NCBI GenBank assembly: GCA_018261735.1
Contig: JAGTRM010000004.1
Coordinates: forward strand, 1 to 64,000
Reading direction: 5' to 3'
Length of the DNA: 64,000 bases
Origin: Pseudomonadota bacterium
Lineage (GTDB): Bacteria; Pseudomonadota; Gammaproteobacteria; Burkholderiales; Chitinibacteraceae
The notes beneath the pieces are model-generated. The model was not told the DNA's origin and did not search any database. It saw only the letters and a program-made list of their open reading frames with translations. Below, piece by piece: positions 18,768 through 29,162 of this stretch (the first letter of the stretch is position 1; the number at the start of each line of letters is the position of its first letter). Position numbers and translations under genes: made by a program.

Positions 18768-19570
18768 CAGTGCCTCCCGGAAAGCCAGGGGAAGGCCAGG
18801 CGATGGATCTGTCGGAACAACTGATCAATCACCAAGCCGATCAAGCCGATCATCAGGATGCCGGCAAAAATCTTGTCGGTTTGCAGGAAACGCTGTGCCT
18901 TCAGTACCGCGTAACCCAGGCCCGAATTGGCGGCGACAAGCTCGGCCACCACCAGATAGGTCCAGGCCCAGCCCATGGTCACGCGCAGCGTATCGAGCAA
19001 AGCCGGCTTGGCCGAAGGCACGATCACCTTGGTCAGTATCTCGCCGCGCGTGGCGCCCATGGTCTGGGCTGCCTCGATCTGCGCCATCGGCACGCGGCGG
19101 ACGTCCTCGGCCACCATCAGCACCATCTGGAAGAATGTCCCGATGAAGATGATGGCGACCTTGGAGCCTTCGTCGATCCCGATCCAGAGCATCACAAGCG
19201 GAATGAACGCCACTGCCGGCATGTAGCGGATGAAGTCGGTCAGTGGCTCCAGGAAAGCCTGCACCGCCCGGTAGCTGCCGATATACAGCCCCAGCGGCAG
19301 GGCGATGACGGCCGAAAGTAGCCAGCCCGCCACCACGCGCCAGGTGCTGATCGCCATGTCGCCGAGCAGATCGTCCGCGGAAAGCCAGCTCCAGGTCCGG
19401 GCCAGCACATCGGCCGGGCCGGGCAGGAAGACCTTGTTAGTGCCTTCCAGTCCGGAAACGAACCACCACAACAGCAAGGGGACCACCAGCCCGGCCAGTG
19501 CCAGGGTCAGGTAGACCTTGCGCGGAATGCCGGCGCGCAAGGTCCACAGGCGGGATCGGGAATCAGCCAT
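18767..19570 (-). CDS. ABC transporter permease (guanidine uptake, inferred)
   Basis: 267 residues, binding-protein-dependent permease of the SsuC/TauC type with about six membrane helices. The EAA loop is EAAQTMGATRGEILTKVIVP, where the permease docks with the ATPase. MGWAWTYLVVAELVAANSGLG is the conserved C-terminal part. It lies nine bases after the binding-protein gene and is coupled to the ATPase gene. Confidence 0.88.
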   Translation of the reverse strand: MADSRSRLWTLRAGIPRKVYLTLALAGLVVPLLLWWFVSGLEGTNKVFLPGPADVLARTWSWLSADDLLGDMAISTWRVVAGWLLSAVIALPLGLYIGSYRAVQAFLEPLTDFIRYMPAVAFIPLVMLWIGIDEGSKVAIIFIGTFFQMVLMVAEDVRRVPMAQIEAAQTMGATRGEILTKVIVPSAKPALLDTLRVTMGWAWTYLVVAELVAANSGLGYAVLKAQRFLQTDKIFAGILMIGLIGLVIDQLFRQIHRLAFPWLSGRH

Positions 19571-19579
19571 GCTTCGTCC

Positions 19580-20608
19580 TCACTTGGCTGCAGGTTTGCC
19601 AAGCGCTTCGGCGAGCAGCGAGCCATCCACGCCTTTGCCGGCATCGGGCTTGCCATCGATCAGCTTGTTTTCGAGCAGGAAGCCGGCGATGGTGGGCGCA
19701 ACCGCTTGCAAGGAAGCCTTGTTGGCCGGATCGAGCGCAGCCTGGTTGGCGGCGGCATCAAAGAACTTGGTGCCGGGCAGGAAAACCTTGTATTCGGCTG
19801 GCGGCAGGCTCACCACCTTGGCCATGATCTTGACCGCTTCGTCCGGATTTTCGCGGATGAATTTCTCAGTCTCGAACCAGGCCTTGATCATGCCGACCAG
19901 TTCCTTGCGCTTGCCCTTGATGGCCTTTTCCTGTGCGACCAGTAGATCAGGAATCAGGCCCGGCATGTCCTTGGAGGTGAACAGCGCCTTGCCCTTGCCG
20001 CTTTTCTCGATCTGGCTGACCCACGGATTCCAGACCACGGCGGCTTCCACGCGGCCGGTCATGAACGCGGCCGCAGCATCGCCGGCGGATAGGTTGACGA
20101 TCTTCACGTCCTTGATGCTCATGCCGTTCTTGGCGAGCGCCGTCGCCAGCACGAAGTGCGAAATGCTGAACTCTTCCAGCGCCACGCTCTTGCCCTTGAG
20201 TTCGGCAATCGATTTGATCTTGGGGCTGACCAGCAGGGCATCGTTGCCGGCCGAGTTGTCGTTCACCAGCACGGTCTTCAGCGGCAAACCCTTGGCGAGC
20301 GGACCCATGGTATCGGACCAGGTTTGCGAGTTGGCATCGAGCTGACCCGAGGAAAGCGCCGAGATCGAATCGGTGTAGTTGGCGAACCAGACGAGTTTTA
20401 CATCGGCGCCGTTTTTCTTGAAGAAACCCTTCTGTTCGGCCACATACCAAGCCACCCAGCCCGGCCAGTCGGATACGCCGACTTTGACCTGGGCGAGTGC
20501 CGGTGCGGCAGCGGTGACCAGTGTCAGGCCAAGGCAGGCGCTGCCGATCAGGGTACGCAGACGGGAAAAGGCGGAAGGTGCAACGGATGCGGAAAAGTGG
20601 TGATGCAT
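19580..20608 (-). CDS. ABC transporter substrate-binding protein (guanidine uptake, inferred)
   Basis: 342 residues, NMT1/OpuAC-like periplasmic binding protein. The signal peptide is long, with cleavage expected after PALAQ near residue 40. The mature part begins VKVGVSDWPGWVAWYVAEQKGFF, a nitrate/sulfonate-binding style start. AGDAAAAFMTGRVEAAVVWNPW is the second-lobe hinge region. The ATG at 20608 follows GGGAGCC. It is the first gene after the riboswitch, which makes guanidine, or a related cation, the probable ligand. Confidence 0.87.
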   Translation of the reverse strand: MHHHFSASVAPSAFSRLRTLIGSACLGLTLVTAAAPALAQVKVGVSDWPGWVAWYVAEQKGFFKKNGADVKLVWFANYTDSISALSSGQLDANSQTWSDTMGPLAKGLPLKTVLVNDNSAGNDALLVSPKIKSIAELKGKSVALEEFSISHFVLATALAKNGMSIKDVKIVNLSAGDAAAAFMTGRVEAAVVWNPWVSQIEKSGKGKALFTSKDMPGLIPDLLVAQEKAIKGKRKELVGMIKAWFETEKFIRENPDEAVKIMAKVVSLPPAEYKVFLPGTKFFDAAANQAALDPANKASLQAVAPTIAGFLLENKLIDGKPDAGKGVDGSLLAEALGKPAAK

Positions 20609-20660
20609 GACAGGCTCCCTTGATACGGATGGATAGGCGAGAGGGCGCTCTTCATCAAAG

Positions 20661-20806
20661 CGATCCTCCCGGGCTTTTATCCCTCCGTGGAGCCTTGCAA
20701 TGGTTGGCTATCTGGCCGCCAACACCGCATGACCGGTAGCTCTCGGACCAGTCATTCCACCCGCAGTGTGCAACCGCAAGCAGAACCGGAACCCTAGCCA
20801 CCCTTC
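20661..20806 (-). promoter_or_regulatory. Guanidine-I (ykkC) riboswitch
   Basis: Read on the minus strand, the conserved blocks come in the right order: GGCTAGGGTTCCGG (20799-20786), then ACTGGTCCGAGAGCTACCGG (from 20752), a variable stem, and finally GGGATAAAAGCCCGGGAGGA (20683-20664). These are the hallmark elements of the ykkC class, which senses free guanidinium. The aptamer ends about 50 bases before the binding-protein start, and I see no poly-U terminator after it, so control of translation initiation is more likely than attenuation. A short frame that can be read through it (20655-20852) is an artefact. Confidence 0.93.
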
Positions 20807-21021
20807 GAATGAGCGAATTCATTGTTACGTGCTTCGCCCCTCTCGTGATCAACTACGTAGCACGAGGCGTGCCAGAGTGTGGGGGTATTTGCTTAAGCAT
20901 TTAAAAACAGCGTGTTGCAGTGGGCGCGGGCAGGATTTCCTGTTGGCATGTGGTTGATGAATTGTGCTTGTTAATGGTGCACTGGGCTGATTTGTGAGTG
21001 TTTGTGGTGCAGTACGGGAAC

Positions 21022-21057
21022 ACAAAAGGCCAACCCGTACTGCGGTTGGCCTTTTGT
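21022..21057. terminator. Strong bidirectional terminator after clpB
   Basis: ACAAAAGGCCAACC (21022-21035) is perfectly complementary to GGTTGGCCTTTTGT (21044-21057) around an 8-base loop: a 14-bp stem ending in A/T runs. It lies 26 bases past the clpB stop and separates clpB from the guanidine operon transcribed in the same direction. The ~210 bases between this and the riboswitch hold the operon promoter; a weak candidate on the minus strand is TTGATC (20852-20847) with TAACAA (20827-20822), spacing 19. Confidence 0.88.
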
Positions 21058-21083
21058 TTGAGCGCTACCGGGGGAGGGCGGGA

Positions 21084-23663
<2,580 letters not shown>

Positions 23664-23706
23664 GGAAATAACCCTCCGCTAAAACTGGTTTTACTTGATG
23701 GTTTCA

Positions 23707-23735
23707 AGATGGGCGTGCAGGGGAGGTATTTCAAG
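23707..23735 (-). promoter_or_regulatory. Sigma-32 (heat-shock) promoter of clpB
   Basis: On the minus strand, CTTGAAA (23735-23729) is followed after 14 bases by GCCCATCT (23714-23707), close to the RpoH consensus in sequence and spacing. It lies about 45 bases before the clpB start, as expected for a heat-shock gene. Confidence 0.8.
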
Positions 23736-24120
23736 CGCTGTTGCCGGAATGGCGGGATGAGTGCGAGCGGGATTGATTGAGGGGATTCTGTTCAGGGGTT
23801 TTGGGGTACATCGCCACCTGTGAGATGTATTTCAAAAATGGCGCAAGGTTTGTGCCCGTTCCGGTTATTCACCACCAATGCGCTGAGTGACCGAAGGCCG
23901 GCCTAGCAGTCGCAGGTTCAAACTACCATGGACGGCAGCTTCTTGCCCAAACCCGCCGTTGTCAGAAACGGAAGCGGCCGTTCACCATTTTGATCAGAAT
24001 AATAAAAAGCAGCCATTCAGGTTGCTGAGTCAGGTTACTGGCTTGGATGGCAGCAATGCGTCCTGGTCGGTCATTGGATGCGCCCACTAGCGTTTCGGCA
24101 CCCGGCCAGGACCCGTCACT
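23736..24120. other. Gene-free stretch upstream of clpB
   Basis: About 385 bases with no supported gene. The part from roughly 23920 to 24000 contains short complementary pieces (for example ACGGCAGC and CCGTTGTC) and looks like worn repeat sequence leading into the dispersed repeat that starts at 24121. Confidence 0.45.
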
Positions 24121-24215
24121 CAGTTTTTTGCTCCACTGCGGACAGTGATCCAACGTCTCGCTCCAGAGCGGTCATTGGCACCGCAGTGATCAAATTTTCC
24201 CCTGACATGCAGGAG
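24121..24215 (+). repeat. Dispersed repeat, copy 1
   Basis: A 95-base block that aligns without gaps to the reverse complement of 45727-45821, with 75 of 95 positions identical by hand count. The best-conserved part is TGCGGACAGTGATCC at 24137-24151. In both copies one frame reads ADSDPTS, and small frames extend across the block (24078-24269 here), but divergence within the frame and lack of a ribosome-binding site make a protein doubtful. From 24216 to the thioesterase stop at 24393 I see nothing else. Confidence 0.65.
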
Positions 24216-24392
24216 CGCAGCTGTCATTGGTGGGGTGCAAGCGGCGGGGTTCGGATGGCAGCTTATTGATGCGGAGCAGCCATACAGCGTGGCGACTGGC
24301 CGAGAACTCCTCGGCCTAAGTTGCCCTTCGGCCCCCAGGTTTTCGCGACCAGTTGTGCAAGCAAAGCAAACCTTCCACGTACGCAGAAGAAC

Positions 24393-24956
24393 CTACGCGA
24401 GCGCATTCTCACCCCTCCCCCGGGCTTTATAGATGAAACAGGTGCTTGTAGCGTGTGCGTACAAACCGCCTTTCTCGTCCTCGACACGGGCTTCAACTGT
24501 AGCCATTTGGCCGCCAACATATAGAACACGGGCGACGGCACGCAGCGGGCCGGTCTGTTGCGACGCCGGGCGTACGATGTTGATGCTGAGCTCAGCCGTC
24601 GTGTAGGTGCGACCAGCGGATAGCGTCGTTTGAACGGCGCACCCCAGTGCCGAGTCTAGCAGCGTGGCGAACCAACCGCCATGCACCGTGCCTAGCGGGT
24701 TGTAGTGCTGCAGCAGCGGGATGCCCTGAAACACGGCATGGCCGTCACCCACCTCCAGCAGGCTCATGTTCATGGTGTCGTTCATGGGCGGATAGGGCAG
24801 CTCGCCAGCCATCATTGCTTCGAGTATTTCTCGCCCGCTCTTGCCGGCAAGTTGATCAAGACGGGCCAGTCCGGGGCTTCCGCCGTTGTCGCGCATGCGC
24901 TGCAGAGCTTCGGCCTGCTGCTTGGCCCAGCCAGGCAATTGCCGATCATCTTTCAT
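24393..24956 (-). CDS. PaaI-like hotdog-fold thioesterase
   Basis: 187 residues. The hotdog domain (about 60-180) contains the PaaI-family motif NPLGTVHGGWFATLLDSALGCA, whose HGG segment and following acidic residue form the acyl-CoA thioesterase site. The N-terminal ~45 residues are an extra polar helix region. The ATG at 24956 follows GGAGGGTTTC, better than the frame start 13 codons upstream. It is the last gene of the operon facing the HxlR regulator; its acyl substrate is unknown. Confidence 0.82.
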   Translation of the reverse strand: MKDDRQLPGWAKQQAEALQRMRDNGGSPGLARLDQLAGKSGREILEAMMAGELPYPPMNDTMNMSLLEVGDGHAVFQGIPLLQHYNPLGTVHGGWFATLLDSALGCAVQTTLSAGRTYTTAELSINIVRPASQQTGPLRAVARVLYVGGQMATVEARVEDEKGGLYAHATSTCFIYKARGRGENALA

Positions 24957-25058
24957 GAAACCCTCCGATGTGTGGTGGACGAATCGTGATTGCATCGTTC
25001 ATGGATCTGCATTGGCGTCTTTGCGTACCGGCGACGACGGGGCGCTTGAGTTGAAGCA

Positions 25059-25789
25059 TCAGGCAAGCCCGAAAGTCTTCCGCAAACCCTTCTCAACCGG
25101 GTCTGCGGGCATGAAACGACGCAGCTTGGCCAGCAGCGAGGCCTCGCCCTTGGGCGTATAGCGCATCTTCCAAGGGCCCAAAGCGGCATCGACAATCGTT
25201 GCGGCGACGCCATCGGGCAGGGGCACCTTCTGGACATTGTTCTGGATCGCCCGGGAAACGACGCCAAGCTCCTTGTCATAGTCAGGGATTCTGGCGACTG
25301 TCCGGCGCGCCTCGTGATCCAGAGTCTCGGACAGTCCTTCAACGGCGTGCTTGGAGGCCCAGTAAAGCGCCATGTACGGGGCGGGCAGAAAACCCAGCAC
25401 GAGCTGACGTTGACGATGCGACCGGAACACTGCTCGCGCATGTAGGGCAGCACGGCCTTGATCACGCGCAGGAGGCCGAACAGGTTGGTGTCAAACAGCG
25501 TCTGGGCTTCGGCAATCGACGTTTCTTCCGCCATGCCCAGCAGGGGCACGCCCGCGCTGTTGACCAGTACATCGATGCGCTTGGCTTGCGCGACGATGGT
25601 CTGGATACCTCGCTTGATCGACACTTCGTCACGGATATCCATCTCAACGAGCACAACATCCGGGATTGCTGGTGCTTTGCCCATATTGCGTACGGTGCCG
25701 AAACACCGGCAACCCTGCTCGGCAAACTTGATGGCGGTGGCACGCCCAATGCCTGATGACACGCCGGTCACGAGAACGCCTAGGCTCAC
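25059..25789 (-). pseudogene. Short-chain dehydrogenase/reductase interrupted by a frameshift
   Basis: The GTG start at 25789 overlaps the stop of the upstream SDR (GTGA). The first frame gives a normal N-terminal Rossmann half (VTGVSSGIGRATA, NSAG) down to GRIVNVSS. At about 25400 the frame must shift by one missing base to continue with VLGFLPAPYMALYWASKHAVEG, where Tyr and Lys form the SDR catalytic pair, and end at 25059. Without the shift the frame runs into nonsense that overlaps the thioesterase start. It is either a recent loss of function or a sequencing error. Restored length would be about 243 residues. Confidence 0.8.
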
Positions 25790-26544
25790 ATCGGCGGCGG
25801 ATTCGCTATCAAATCGGCATTAAATGCATTGATTAGCGCATGCTCGCCGGGGCCTGGGTTGGCTCGAACCGGACGAACAGCCTCGACCACCACTTCAGGG
25901 ACTTCCGTTGCCAGCCCTTGCATGGTTTCGGCGATGAATGCGCCCACAGGCATGGCGCGCGGATCGCCACTCTTCCCGATGAGGTCGGTATCCACCCAGG
26001 GCGGCGCGATTTCCTGCACGGTGACAGTCGTGTCGCGCAGCATGAAACGTTGCGATAGCGCGTAGGAATGCAGGGCGGCCTTGGTGGCGGAATAGACCGC
26101 ACTGAAGGCCAGCGGAAGGTAGGCCAGGATGGACGTGTTGTAGATGATCGTGGCGCGCGGCTGACGCTTCAGATGTTCGATCAGCACCGATGTCAGCAAG
26201 ATCGGCCCAAGCAGGTTGGTTTCGATCATGCGGCGCGAGGTCGCTTCGTCAATCTGCCCGGCTGCATTGTCGAAGGGCATGATGCCGGCGTTGTTGATAA
26301 GCACGTTGAGGGTGGGGTAACGGTCGATCAGGGTTTGCGCCGCAGTCTGGATGCTGGCCGAGTCGGCGACATCCAGCTCAATGGACTCCATGCCGGGGTT
26401 AGCGGCCACGACTTCGTCGAGCAGCGCCTTGCGGCGCCCGGCGATGATGACCTTGTTACCGCGCTGGTGGAATGCTTCCGCGAGGCCGCGGCCGATGCCG
26501 GAGCCGCCGCCGGTCACAAGAATGGTATTGCCTTCGAGTTTCAT
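25786..26544 (-). CDS. Short-chain dehydrogenase/reductase
   Basis: 252 residues. The cofactor motif is TGGGSGIGRG, with NNAG at the end of strand four, then an Asn-Thr-Ser region and the catalytic YSATKAAL (Tyr-x-x-x-Lys). The R residue in IIAGRRK after strand two suggests NADP preference. It resembles the DltE-type short-chain oxidoreductases common in HxlR-linked clusters. The ATG at 26544 is followed by MKLEGNTILV. It is coupled to the frameshifted SDR downstream and lies 52 bases behind the hydrolase gene. Confidence 0.85.
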   Translation of the reverse strand: MKLEGNTILVTGGGSGIGRGLAEAFHQRGNKVIIAGRRKALLDEVVAANPGMESIELDVADSASIQTAAQTLIDRYPTLNVLINNAGIMPFDNAAGQIDEATSRRMIETNLLGPILLTSVLIEHLKRQPRATIIYNTSILAYLPLAFSAVYSATKAALHSYALSQRFMLRDTTVTVQEIAPPWVDTDLIGKSGDPRAMPVGAFIAETMQGLATEVPEVVVEAVRPVRANPGPGEHALINAFNADLIANPPPM

Positions 26545-26596
26545 GATGGGTCCTCTGTGGGTCGTCGATAAGTGGGTAGTGGATGCGTAAGGCCGC

Positions 26597-27577
26597 TCAG
26601 GCCTTGCGTGTGCACTTGATGAATGCCGCGATCTGGGCTGCTGCGGCTTCCGGGTATTGGTGATGCGGTCCGTGGCCAGCCCTGGGGTAGGTAATCAGGC
26701 TGACGGTCGGCAACTGGCCGTTGAGGGCGTACCAGTTTTCAATCGGGAAAATGATGTCGTGGTCCGCACCCAGATGCAGGATGGGGGTCTTCGTGGTCTT
26801 CAAGAAGCCGAGGATCTCGTCCGACGGAAAGACGGGATTGCGCGGCGTGGTCCCGATCTGGCTGATCGCCCAGTCGGCCGGCACGTCCGGGCTGCGGGCA
26901 ATCTTCTGCGCCATGATCCGGTCGAAGGACCGCTTCGATGCGGCACGACTGCCCTCGTCTGCGGGCTCGAAGAAGATCGTGGTGAAGTTATCCAGACCGA
27001 TGCCGGGTACTGCAGCGGTGTCGTAGAACAGTTGCTCAGCCTGCTTGACGAGCTTGCCGGGTGGTGTCGTTGCCAGCAGAACGGCATGACTGACGTCCTG
27101 GCCGAACATCGCCAGATAGATCTGCGCAACGATGCCGCCGATGGACCAGCCCGCGATCACGACATCTTTCAGCCCGAGCGCATCGACCAGGTCTTTGGCG
27201 TCTTTCACCATGGCCGCTGGGTTATAGCTTCGCTCCCCAGTGGACAGACCCAGCCCTGAATAGTCGAAGGTCACCACCTGAAAGCCTTGCGCTGCGAGGG
27301 CGTCAATGAAGGCGGGGTCCCACAGGCCCAGCACACCCCGAAAGCGGTTGCACAACACGATGGGTTTGCCGGTCCCAACGGAGCGGTAGGCCAGCTTGCG
27401 GCCACCGACCTCGACGAAGCGCGTGGTAGCCGCCGCGGCGCTGATGTCCGAAGCGTTGCCGTTATGAGCGTTCGCACCAGTAGGCCAGGATACAGACAGT
27501 GTCGCCGCTATCGCCGCACCCGTAGAGAGCGCTTGGCGACGCGACAGTGAATCGGGTTTGGAAGCTGAATCAGTCAT
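26597..27577 (-). CDS. Alpha/beta hydrolase with Tat signal
   Basis: 326 residues. The N-terminus has a twin-arginine motif (SRRQAL) and a hydrophobic stretch ending in ANA, so export by the Tat pathway is expected. The hydrolase fold starts at FVEVGGRKLAYR. The nucleophile elbow is GWSIGG, the acid is near GADHDIIFP and the histidine is in RAGHGPHH. The ATG at 27577 follows GGAGAAACGCC. It is the first gene of a hydrolase-SDR-SDR-thioesterase operon divergent from the HxlR regulator. Its substrate is unknown. Confidence 0.83.
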   Translation of the reverse strand: MTDSASKPDSLSRRQALSTGAAIAATLSVSWPTGANAHNGNASDISAAAATTRFVEVGGRKLAYRSVGTGKPIVLCNRFRGVLGLWDPAFIDALAAQGFQVVTFDYSGLGLSTGERSYNPAAMVKDAKDLVDALGLKDVVIAGWSIGGIVAQIYLAMFGQDVSHAVLLATTPPGKLVKQAEQLFYDTAAVPGIGLDNFTTIFFEPADEGSRAASKRSFDRIMAQKIARSPDVPADWAISQIGTTPRNPVFPSDEILGFLKTTKTPILHLGADHDIIFPIENWYALNGQLPTVSLITYPRAGHGPHHQYPEAAAAQIAAFIKCTRKA

Positions 27578-27635
27578 GGCGTTTCTCCTTTGTTTCTATG
27601 TGGTGTTGTCTTTGCTCGTTCTTGGTTGCCTTGTT

Positions 27636-27686
27636 ACTTGCAAAAAGCAAGTCACATGCTATCCGCGTTGCTTGTAAAATGCAAGT
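27636..27686. promoter_or_regulatory. Two operator-like repeats between the hydrolase and HxlR genes
   Basis: ACTTGC-AAAAA-GCAAGT (27636-27652) is a perfect inverted repeat. A second copy, GCTTGTAAAATGCAAGT (27670-27686), has one mismatch in the palindrome. They are 34 bases apart, about three helix turns, and both continue with CAC on the plus strand. The position between divergent genes fits autoregulation and operon control by the HxlR protein. Confidence 0.65.
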
Positions 27687-27707
27687 CACTAGCCTAAAAT
27701 TTGGCAT

Positions 27708-28097
27708 ATGAAGAAAGCCAACCTAGAAAATCCCTGTCCCGAGGGCTACCGCTCAACCTGTCCAATCGCCAACGTGCTGGACATCGTGGGCGATAAATGG
27801 ACGTTGCTTGTTGTGCGCGACTTATTGTTGTCGGGCAAGCACCGTTACGGCGAATTCCAGTCCTCGCCCGAAGCGATACCAACCAACATCCTGGCAGATC
27901 GCTTGAAGCGTCTGGAGGCAGCCGGCCTCGTCAAGAAAGAGTTCTATCAGGACAATCCCCCGCGAGCGGAGTACTTCATCACCCGTAAAGGCGCCGATCT
28001 CGGCCCGGTGTTGCAAGCGATGGGGGATTGGGGGCAGAAGTACATACCGGGGGTAATTCTCCCCCAGCAATTCAGACTGCCCGAGATCAGGAATTAG
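27708..28097 (+). CDS. HxlR-family transcriptional regulator
   Basis: 129 residues, normal HxlR length. The early CP segments (Cys10 and Cys18, ENPCPEGYRSTCPI) match the redox-sensing cysteine found in many HxlR proteins, followed by GDKWTLLVVRDLL and the winged helix FQSSPEAIPTNILADRLKRLEAAGL. It is divergent from the hydrolase/SDR operon over a 130-base gap with two operator-like repeats and probably represses that operon until an electrophile or substrate appears. From its stop to 28334 (~240 bases) I see no gene. Confidence 0.88.
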   Translation: MKKANLENPCPEGYRSTCPIANVLDIVGDKWTLLVVRDLLLSGKHRYGEFQSSPEAIPTNILADRLKRLEAAGLVKKEFYQDNPPRAEYFITRKGADLGPVLQAMGDWGQKYIPGVILPQQFRLPEIRN

Positions 28098-28334
28098 GGA
28101 TTAGTTTCGGAACCGAGCATGGTTGCTTACTCCCGGCGGATGCAACCGGACAGACTGTGGCTGCAAGTAATCTGCGGTCCAAGGCACAAGACCAGTCGAG
28201 ATCCGAGGGCAGAAGTGTGGCGCTGCAAATCGCGGGGACTTTGCTGTATTGGCCGACGCATCATCGGCTGAAGCTAACGCTTAACCGTTAAGGCAATCAA
28301 TCTGAATTCAGAGCATTTCAGACGGTGTGAAAGC

Positions 28335-29162
28335 TCAATTAGCCGACATTACCAGCCTGAAACCAATACTGATTCCCCGGTAATCCGGTGCATAAGATCG
28401 CCGGAAGGCCGAGCGCCAACTGGTGGCGCTTTCATGCCAGCTACCGCCGCGCACGACACGGCTGCTACTGGTGCGCGGGCCTTGCGGATCTTGCGCCGGG
28501 CTGTTGGCGTAATAGTGTTCGTCATACCCATCCTGCACCCATTCCCAAACATTACCGTGCATGTCATAAAGCCCCCATGGATTAGGCGCTTTCTGTCCGA
28601 AAGGATGCGTTGAGCCCGAAGCAAAATCTTCGCCATGCCAGGCATAGCGTCCGAGTTCTTTCGGATCATCGCCAAATGAATAGGCGGTAGTCGTACCTGC
28701 TCTGGCGGCGTATTCCCACTCCGCCTCGGTCGGCAGACGATAGCGCTGATGCCCTTCTTTTCGATTGAGCTTTTGAATGAACTCTTGGGCATCCAGCCAG
28801 GATACCGTGGCGGGGTTGTGCGATTTTCTCAATCGCGCCGCCATGCCGGGTAGACTGTAAAAGCTGTTGCTGCGCTGCAGGGAATACGGATTGCTGCCCA
28901 TGACGGCCTCCCATTGCGCCTGGGTGACTTCATATTTACTGAGGTAAAAAGGCTTGCTGATGGTGACTCGGTGCCGGGGTTTTTCATTGCCGGCGGCCTC
29001 TGTAAGCTCGTCGGCCGAGCCCATCAGGAAGGAACCGGCAGGGATCAGGGTGAACTCCATCCCTATGCTGTTCGTTTGCGTGTTTTCAGCCGCGAGCGTG
29101 AAGCTTGGCGCAAGCGCCAAAGCCGTATAGGCAAGACAATATATCCAACGCATTGTGTTCAT
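28335..29162 (-). CDS. SUMF1/EgtB/PvdO-domain secreted protein
   Basis: 275 residues with a signal peptide (cleavage expected after TLAA, near residue 25). The formylglycine-generating-enzyme fold is clear: FTLIPAGSFLMGS, YEVTQAQWEAVMG, RLPTEAEWEYAARAGTTT, GLYDMHGNVWEWVQD and RVVRGGSWHES. The mature part has no cysteine at all, so it cannot act as a copper/cysteine formylglycine synthase; it is more likely a binding or structural relative. The ATG at 29162 overlaps the DUF3750 gene's stop, so the two are co-translated. Confidence 0.85.
   Translation of the reverse strand: MNTMRWIYCLAYTALALAPSFTLAAENTQTNSIGMEFTLIPAGSFLMGSADELTEAAGNEKPRHRVTISKPFYLSKYEVTQAQWEAVMGSNPYSLQRSNSFYSLPGMAARLRKSHNPATVSWLDAQEFIQKLNRKEGHQRYRLPTEAEWEYAARAGTTTAYSFGDDPKELGRYAWHGEDFASGSTHPFGQKAPNPWGLYDMHGNVWEWVQDGYDEHYYANSPAQDPQGPRTSSSRVVRGGSWHESATSWRSAFRRSYAPDYRGISIGFRLVMSAN

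Noticed and set aside
20655..20852. A 65-codon minus-strand frame
   Set aside because: It reads straight through the guanidine-I riboswitch; conserved RNA blocks explain the sequence better.
24078..24269. Small frame with ADSDPTS, similar to 45730-45933 on the other strand
   Set aside because: Similarity is explained by the shared DNA repeat; no ribosome-binding site or coherent protein features.
28316..28325. TTCAGACGGT, resembling the Neisseria DNA-uptake sequence
   Set aside because: Last base differs from the uptake word and only this single instance was noticed, so chance is the simplest explanation.
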